A model generated the notes under the pieces. The model saw only the letters and a list, made by a program, of their open reading frames with translations. It had not been told where the DNA came from and did not search any database. From contig NC_135553.1 in the NCBI RefSeq assembly GCF_964340395.1, positions 19,468,849 to 19,532,848 of the forward strand: a DNA stretch of 64,000 nucleotides, written 5' to 3'. The stretch comes from Glandiceps talaboti. Its lineage: Eukaryota > Hemichordata > Enteropneusta > Spengelidae. The position numbers and the translations under genes were made by a program. Shown one piece after another: positions 37,516 through 64,000 of the stretch (its first letter is position 1; the number at the start of each line of letters is the position of its first letter).

Positions 37516-40438
37516 CCATGCGGATTGGGTAGTATACAAAATGAAGATCGAAGATCGAAGACCGAAGACCGAAGATCGAAGATCTTTGCCATGGTTTTAT
37601 GTACCCGACGATGAAAATATTTCACCACATTCCCAACTTCAAAACCTACTTAGAAATGAAATAGAGTGAACACCTTATAAATAAATGCGAAATGATTGTG
37701 CAATGAATTTTTAGGGTAAATCAGATCTTAGTGACAAAATGAATTCTTTTTGGAAATAGAAAACTCGACATTATAACTTCATGTTTATGGTATTTCCATA
37801 ATGAAAATATCACATTAACAACTACAGCACTTATTTAGAAGTTAAATCCCAATTCATAACCTTGTGTTGAAATGAACGATCTTCTATCTTCGATCTTCGC
37901 TTTAGAGATTACCCTATCAAATCTCTAAAACGAAGATCGAAGATGGAAGACATCTATACTCACTGAATTTTTCTATACATACAAAATCTAAAATCTAATA
38001 GCCCTCAATTTTATCACATAACACGACCTCATAAATAAATGCATAATGATTGTTCAACGAATTTTTAGGGTAGAAAGCCAAATCATACCAGACAAAACAT
38101 ATTCTCTTTGGAAATAGAAAATCCGACATTAAAACTTCACGTATATGGTATTTTCATAATGAAAATATCACATTCCCAACTACAAAACCTATTTAGAAGT
38201 TAAATCCCAATTTATAACCTTATGTTGAAATGAACGATCTTCTATCTTCGATCTTCGCTTTAGAGATTACCCTATCAAATCTCTAAAACGAAGATCGAAG
38301 ATGGAAGACATCTATACTCACTGTTTGCCAAACAGCAGGATATCTTAACGAGGTGTACCACTTATGTAATAGTGCTGCATGCTGTGTTTATGTCCATAAA
38401 ACTCTTTATCAAAGTTTACATTCTTCGTTTGAAACAAGTTTGGTTTGTAAACAGACTTCAATGGGCACTATTATCAGTGATTTATGTAAGGGATGGACTA
38501 TTTGATATCCTGGGGGGGGGATCGATGCTAGGTACAAGAGTCTTATCAAACGAGGCATTGCATGACTTGAAATAGAAGAATACGCGAACATCATCGGAAA
38601 GAAGCGTCCGAAGATACTGTGTAAGTCACAGCATCCTGCCCCCTCCAAAGGGGGTACCGCCATAGAAAGGTATACAGATATGTACTGCCCGTATTGGCCA
38701 CTTTTTCGCAGGAAAATACCTAAATATGGGCCACTTTTTCGCGGGGAAATCCCTAAACATGGGTCCAATTTTTGCCTGAAAACCCGGAAGTGATAAAAAA
38801 ACCCGCCAATATATGGGTCTGATTTTGACTAAAAATCCCTAATAATGAGTCCAATTGTTTGATTAAAAATGGGTAGGTGCTTCCAACTCGGAGGGCAGAC
38901 GTAAATTTAGAGATTTTATTAGATTGTGTATGTATAGAAAATTTCAGTGAGTATAGATGTCTTCCATCTTCGATCTTCGTTTTAGAGATTTGATAGGGTA
39001 ATCTCTAAAGCGAAGATCGAAGATAGAAGATCGTTCATTTCAACATAAGGTTATAAATTGGGATTTAACTTCTAAATAATTTTGTAGTTGGGAATGTGAT
39101 ATTTTTATTATGAAAATACCATATACGTGAAGTTTTAATGTCGGGTTTTCTATTTCCAAAGAGAATTTGTTTTGTCAGGTATGATTTGGCTTTGTACCCT
39201 AAAATTCGTTGAACAATCATTTTGCATTTATTTATGAGGTCGTGTTAAGTGATAAAATTGAGGGCTATTAGATTGTGTATGTATAGAAAGTTTCAGTGAG
39301 TATAGATGTCTTCCATCTTCGATCTTCGTTTTAGAGATTTGATAGGGTAATCTCTAAAGCGAAGATCGAAGATAGAAGATCGTTCATTTCAACATAAGGT
39401 TATAAATTGGGATTTAACTTCTAAATAGGTTTTGTAGTTGGGAATGTGATATTTTCATTATGAAAATACCATATACGTGAAGTTTTAATGTCGGATTTTC
39501 TATTTCCAAAGAGAATTTGATTTATCTGACCGTATGATTTGGCTTTGTACCCTAAAATTCGTTGAACAATCATTTTGCATTTATCTATGAGGTCGTGTTA
39601 AGTGATAAAATTGAGGGCTATTAGATTTTGCATGTATAGAAAGTTTCAGTGAGTATAGATGTCTTCCATCTTCGATCTTCGTTTTAGAGATTTGATAGGG
39701 TAATCTCTAAAGCGAAGATCGAAGATAGAAGATCGTTCATTTCAACATAAGGTTATAAATTGGGATTTAACTTCTAAATAATTTTGTAGTTGGGAATGTG
39801 ATATTTTTATTATGAAAATACCATATACGTGAAGTTTTAATGTCGGGTTTTCTATTTCCAAAGAGAATTTGTTTTGTCAGGTATGATTTGGCTTTGTACC
39901 CTAAAATTCGTTGAACAATCATTTTGCATTTATTTATGAGGTCGTGTTAAGTGATAAAATTGAGGGCTATTAGATTGTGTATGTATAGAAAGTTTCAGTG
40001 AGTATAGATGTCTTCCATCTTCGATCTTCGTTTTAGAGATTTGATAGGGTAATCTCTAAAGCGAAGATCGAAGATAGAAGATCGTTCATTTCAACATAAG
40101 GTTATGAATTGGGATTTAACTTCTAAATAAGTGCTGTAGTTGTGAATGTGATATTTTCATTATGGAAATACCATAAACATGAAGTTATAATGTCGGGTTT
40201 TCTATTTCCAAAAAGAATTCATTTTGTCACTGAGATCTGATTTACCCTAAAAATTCATTGCACAATCATTTTGCATTTATTTATAAGGTGTTCACTCTAT
40301 TTCATTTCTAAGTAGGTTTTGAAGTTGGAAATGTGGTGAAATATTTTCATCGTCGGGTACATAAAACCATGGCAAAGATCTTCGGTCTTCGATCTTCGAT
40401 CTTCGGTCTTCGTTTTGTATACTACCATGCGGATTGGG
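37516..40438. mobile_element. Foldback-type transposable element with 14-bp target duplication
   Basis: A 2,895-bp element (37530-40424) begins TAGTATACAAAA and ends with its complement TTTTGTATACTA. It is flanked on both sides by the direct repeat CCATGCGGATTGGG (37516-37529 and 40425-40438). Each long inverted arm is built of tandem units of about 350-358 bp: two in the left arm, four in the right. Each unit contains its own hairpin around GAAGATCGAAGAT and TTTAGAGATT. The centre (about 38340-38900) is different sequence. No coding frame of note. Resembles Drosophila FB and sea urchin TU foldback elements in layout. Confidence 0.75.
38660..38840. repeat. Short tandem motifs in the centre of the foldback element
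   Basis: The phrase GGGCCACTTTTTCGC and its variants recur about every 33 bp with CCTAAAYATGGG between. Unlike the arms, it is not mirrored on the other side. Confidence 0.5.
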
Positions 40439-40554
40439 CATGATTTGCAATTTTGCTTTTAAAACAAAATTCAAAATCTCCGATAGCCTGGATTCTATGC
40501 TAAGTTTATTTCAACGGGGTCACACTTTTTTTTCAGCATCGGGCACTATACTTA

Positions 40555-40796
40555 GCACAAAACTAAACGAGTTTCTAGCAAAACTGGATTATTCTAGCAC
40601 CAGCGATATTTATTTAAGTGCGTGGAGTTCGTTTCTATTTCTAGAACTAGAAAAAAATCCAAAGTCATACAATCATGCACAAAACTAAACGAGTTTCTAG
40701 CAAAACAGGATTATTCTAGCACCAGCGATACTTAAGTGCGTGGAGTTCGTTTCTATTTCTAGAACTAGAAAAAAAATCTAAAGTCATACAACCATG
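40555..40796. repeat. Tandem duplication, 122-bp period
   Basis: Two copies start at 40555 and 40677 (GCACAAAACTAAACGAG...). They differ by a few substitutions and one short deletion. Located 117 bp past the foldback element. Confidence 0.75.
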
Positions 40797-41261
40797 AGTG
40801 GGGATGGTCGTAGTAGTAATCTTAACGCGTCGTATAGGTAGGAACTAGAGACTATCTACCTTAGTCCTGCTTGCAGATGTAGTGAGGGACTCAATTCTGA
40901 CTATATCCCTAAACACCTAAAGAATGGAGATTAACATTGCCAGAATCGAGTCCGACTTACTCCATTTGTAAGAAAGAATATATTCTACCCGTTATCATTC
41001 ATGTAAAACTTGACCGATAATACTTCAGACCCTGTAACATTCACAACATTTTTACTCCACGAGTCTTACGTAGAACGGGATATGTGAATCAACAATATCA
41101 AAAATATCGTCTTGCTTGCTCGAGTGCTAGAGTCGTCACAGAGATGCGATTTTCGACAGCACGTTCTCTCAGAAATGACATCGTTGGTACACTACACGAA
41201 TTAAGAAGCCACATAATTCCAATTAATTTTCAACTCTGAAAAAAAAGTTCAAATTACTTAC

Positions 41262-41300
41262 CCGGATATTGTGTTCAGGAATCCGTACGTTCAATCGAAT
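41262..41300 (-). other. Candidate noncoding first exon end of gene B
   Basis: A strong donor, CCGG|GTAAGTAA on the minus strand at 41262, lies upstream of gene B exon 1, which itself begins at a good acceptor. If used, a 4.1-kb 5'UTR intron would contain the foldback element. Only the splice-site match supports this; the exon start is not determined. Confidence 0.22.
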
Positions 41301-41589
41301 GACCGATGCAATATTGAACGTTGGTAATATTAGATTTTACATGTAAATTCTGTTCACTTATTTACTTACGGTATGTCTTGTTTGAATTGTTATCAAGCTG
41401 GTTATGATATTCACGAGTTTTATTGCTATCACGGTCGTAAAACCTCTGATTGGTATCTCAAACTACCTGATTAGCCGCCGTTTTATGTTCGTAGACACGG
41501 CACTTTACAGAATCCACATTTGACCTCTGACCTGTTTCATTACGTGACTTCTACAATTTACAAAATTTATATGGTAAAACCCGTGTTCG

Positions 41590-42113
41590 AACAAGATTTA
41601 TCGGATACAAGTATGATGGTTGATGTATGTGCCAATTATATGGAATTTAAAGTGTGCTTAATTAGTGAAAATAAATAATTATTCAAATTACTCATTAAAA
41701 GCAAAAGCTATGTCAACAAACTTCATAGGATATATGTGCATTATTATGGTTGAGATGTGTACCAAATTAGATAAAATTTGAAACTTGCATACTTAAGATC
41801 AATAAACTTTTATAGCACATATGCACTTTGTTATGGTGAACGTGTGTACCAAATTACATTGAATTTGAAGAATGGGTTCCAAAGATTATGCCATAATTAC
41901 TAAAGACCTTTAATTATGCAAATGACTAATTAATATGCATTGAATGTTTACCAAAATCTAATCAGTTCTTGTCATTATCATAGGGAAGATGTGCAGCAAC
42001 TTTCATTAGAATCGATACAGATTTTGAGATACCGAGTTCACAGACACATGCACACACACATACACACACATACACACACATGGACAAACAGACAGACGGA
42101 CAGACAGACAGAT

Positions 42114-42146
<33 letters not shown>

Positions 42147-42154
42147 GACGGGCG

Positions 42155-42193
<39 letters not shown>

Positions 42194-42205
42194 GGACGGA
42201 CAGAA
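41590..42205. mobile_element. Nonautonomous repeat ending in CA/GACA microsatellite
   Basis: Several diverged units containing GTGTACCAAATTA or TGTGCCAATTA, then CTTTCATTAGAATCG..CAGATTTTGAGATACCG, then (CACA)n and (GACA/GACG)n. This layout, a repeat body with a terminal microsatellite, is common in marine invertebrate genomes. Family not identified. Confidence 0.4.
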
Positions 42206-42489
42206 TAACAACATAATGAAGCTTTATACATGACTTGACATGAAACAAAGAGCAAAGAGAGCAGCCTCGTACAAAAGATTTAAATGGTTCATTAGCAAAG
42301 AAAACTTTTTTGCTCACTTTATTGTACGACTACAGAAAATATCATCTATAGCTTTTTTTTTTTTTTTTACATAATCAATACCTAAATAGGCTTAATTCAG
42401 ATATGTGGTTTATACTTAAACATTGTAACTTGTAGTTTTTTCCAGAATAGATTGGCCTCGGCCAACCTGGCTACCTTCTTTAAATAAAT

Positions 42490-42497
42490 TTGATTGG

Positions 42498-42532
<35 letters not shown>

Positions 42533-42586
42533 ATTGAGTGGTTGATTGATTGATTGATTGATTGATTGATTAATTGATTGATTGAA
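42490..42586. repeat. (GATT)n microsatellite
   Basis: GATT units with GGTT and GAGT interruptions. Confidence 0.94.
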
Positions 42587-42653
42587 ACATAGGAATGGGG
42601 TAAAGAATGATTTCCACATAAAAGTATTCAGCAGTGAATTAATGTTACTGCAA

Positions 42654-42978
42654 CAGCGGATTTCAAAATACCGTTCAGCTTCTCTCTTTGATACAATCGT
42701 TAAATAACAAGATCACAATTTAGTCTGAATGAAATAAACCATTTAAACTTGAATGTACTGCAACAAGATGCAGACACGCGGGCGCCAATGTTTTGGCGTC
42801 TGCATTTGATGTCTGCATGGTAGCAGTCAGTTCATTTCATTTGGACAAAATGTTGCAAGAAACTGTAGTCATTCAATCTTGCTATCTGAATATGTAGCAT
42901 GTGTATTTTTTTTTATTAGTTTCTGCGTCATTGTATCAAACAACTCAGAGCCGTTAATCGATATTTTGAAATCCGCTG
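42654..42978. mobile_element. TA-flanked palindromic MITE, copy 3
   Basis: Ends CAGCGGATTTCAAAATACCG and GATATTTTGAAATCCGCTG; TA follows the right end but AA precedes the left end. Lies about 1 kb downstream of gene C. Confidence 0.62.
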
Positions 42979-43335
42979 TAAATCATGTTGACCATGTATA
43001 TATACCTCTGATTCACAAAATAAATCAATATATATCATAATAGATATCATATATGATACCGTTTATCGAAGGTAGGATTCCTTTTATCTTTTCATTTAAA
43101 TTTTCATTGTTTTCAAATATATTACAAGAGTTTCATTGATTCCAATCAACCATTGATGATCCAAGTTCTTTCTGTTCTGATGAATATTAAACTAAAACGA
43201 GTCTTCAAGTCGCTACAAGCTACTTACAAATGAGAGATTGTACTTATAACTCCAAGGTGTATATTTACATAATAAAACTGCAGTATACAAAAATCCTACT
43301 TTGGTCATCATATTGATACATTTTGTCGAATTAAT

Positions 43336-43713
43336 ACAACTACCGACATCAGACCGTGGATGAACGGAACCTGTTACAAACAGCTACAGGAAAGTAGCAA
43401 ATTAATTGGCTTAATAACAGTTAGCTCAGCATGATGGAACAGCAGAGACTTGTATTACACACCATGGTTTGACATGAACAGTTTTATGGCCCCTTTATGT
43501 GTATATGAAATGCCAGGGGAACTGGAAATTTGTTTGTGAATGTGAACTATTATGAAAGGTGGCCATAAAACTGTTCAAATCAAATGATAGAATGTAATAT
43601 AAGTCTCCGTACTTCCAACATACTGTGCCAAGTGTTATTAATCCAAGGCAGTTGTTTACTTTCCCTGCTTGTAACAGGTTCCGTTCGTCCACGGTCTGAT
43701 GTCCGCAGTTGTA
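43336..43713. mobile_element. Palindromic MITE-like element downstream of gene C
   Basis: The left arm has GACATCAGACCGTGGATGAA and CGGAACCTGTTAC; the right arm is its near complement ending ACGGTCTGATGTCCGC. Inner arms GAACAGTTTTATGGCC and GGCCATAAAACTGTTC pair as well. The whole 378 bp can fold on itself. Confidence 0.6.
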
Positions 43714-44004
43714 AGATAGACTTCACTAAGTATGTTATCAGAATGTCGTTGCACACTATCATATGAGATTACTTGATGCTAAAATAAATGAATGGAAACA
43801 TGTGTAAACATAATGTCGACATCTTACTGGCAGTAATACGTGTTACAACATGAATAGTCAGGTAAGGATTTTCTAAAACAGATAACAAATACCCTAATCT
43901 GTCTGGATTACCAGAACGAATTCTGACATGACGAGTACTGCTACTATAATTTTGATAGATTCTGACATAAAGTAATAAGTGACGCTAGATCGAGACTCGA
44001 GAGG

Positions 44005-63422
<19,418 letters not shown>

Positions 63423-63761
63423 CTGGTGATTTAATGTTTCGTTTTTATTCAAGATGTTGAGTTATTTTCAACGAGTCCTATCCGTCTTTTAATACTGGCG
63501 ATTTAGACCACTTTTTTATTGTACACATAGATTTAGTACACATAGATTTAGTACACATAGATTATAACTTCATTAAGAGTGGATGTCTGACTCACTAATT
63601 CACGTTTCAAATAGTCGTTAACAAATACATTTATTAGCATGATATACTTTCTTGTTTTGTTCTGTTTACATGATTTTACTTCGTTTTTCTCGCGTTGGGG
63701 GTGTATCATCACGTCACTATGTGTCTATCTATCTTTAATACTGAGCCATCACTGTATGTAG

Positions 63762-63798
63762 ATGTCTGTCTGTCTGTCCGTCTGTCTGCCTGCCTGCC

Positions 63799-63882
<84 letters not shown>

Positions 63883-63910
63883 CGTCCGTCCGTCCGTCCG
63901 TCCGTCTGTC
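63762..63910. repeat. (CTGT)n/(CCGT)n microsatellite
   Basis: Tetranucleotide block upstream of the first protease exon of gene C in the window. Confidence 0.95.
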
Positions 63911-63959
63911 CTCATTTTCCCTTTACAGTTCTATATAAACCATGTACCGCTACTAATGC

Positions 63960-64000
63960 ATAGACAGACAGATCAACCGTTGTGGGCGCGGTCTAATCTT
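63960..64000. repeat. Dispersed repeat fragment, cut by the window edge
   Basis: GACAGACAGATCAACCGTTG then TGGGCGCGGTCTAAT, the same family as 29587-29660. Confidence 0.45.

Overview
The window is animal genomic DNA. Genes are split into many short exons with GT-AG introns of about 0.3-2 kb, and they encode disulfide-rich extracellular modules (CUB, LDL-receptor class A, PAN/Apple, trypsin-like S1). The DNA between is AT-rich and full of microsatellites, minisatellites and small palindromic transposon-like repeats. This suits an invertebrate metazoan, probably marine. I cannot name the phylum from the sequence alone. There is no prokaryotic or viral gene content.

Three related genes lie head to tail on the minus strand. 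Gene C (window right end to 44005; its 5' end is outside) encodes an S1 protease, four copies of an LDLa-PAN-CUB-like-CUB module, a Thr-rich stalk, one transmembrane helix and a short cytoplasmic tail. Gene B (37077 to 28660) is complete: signal peptide, S1 protease, one module, transmembrane helix and a tail related to that of gene C; 11 coding exons, 785 residues. Gene A (26177 to beyond the left end) starts with a signal peptide and two copies of a 51-bp mini-exon, then runs through 27 module exons, giving at least 2,489 residues in the window. No protease is seen in it.

Nearly every module sits on one exon with phase 1 at both ends, so exons can be added, lost or skipped without breaking the frame. 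In gene A the modules alternate between two subtypes (a and b), so the real unit of duplication is an 8-exon, roughly 7-kb supermodule present about 3.5 times. Gene C carries a related a/b pair in its second half. The proteases are at the N-terminus of a type I membrane protein, the reverse of the usual type II transmembrane serine proteases.

Region by region: 1-26.2 kb gene A; 26.2-28.6 kb intergenic; 28.7-37.1 kb gene B; 37.1-44.0 kb intergenic or 5' intron space of gene B, holding a 2.9-kb foldback element with a 14-bp target duplication, a 122-bp tandem duplication and several small palindromic elements; 44.0-64.0 kb gene C.

A plausible joint role, by inference only, is a family of very long cell-surface mosaic receptors, two with a tethered trypsin-like protease and one apparently without, sharing a cytoplasmic signature in B and C. 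Ligand and pathway cannot be read from the sequence.
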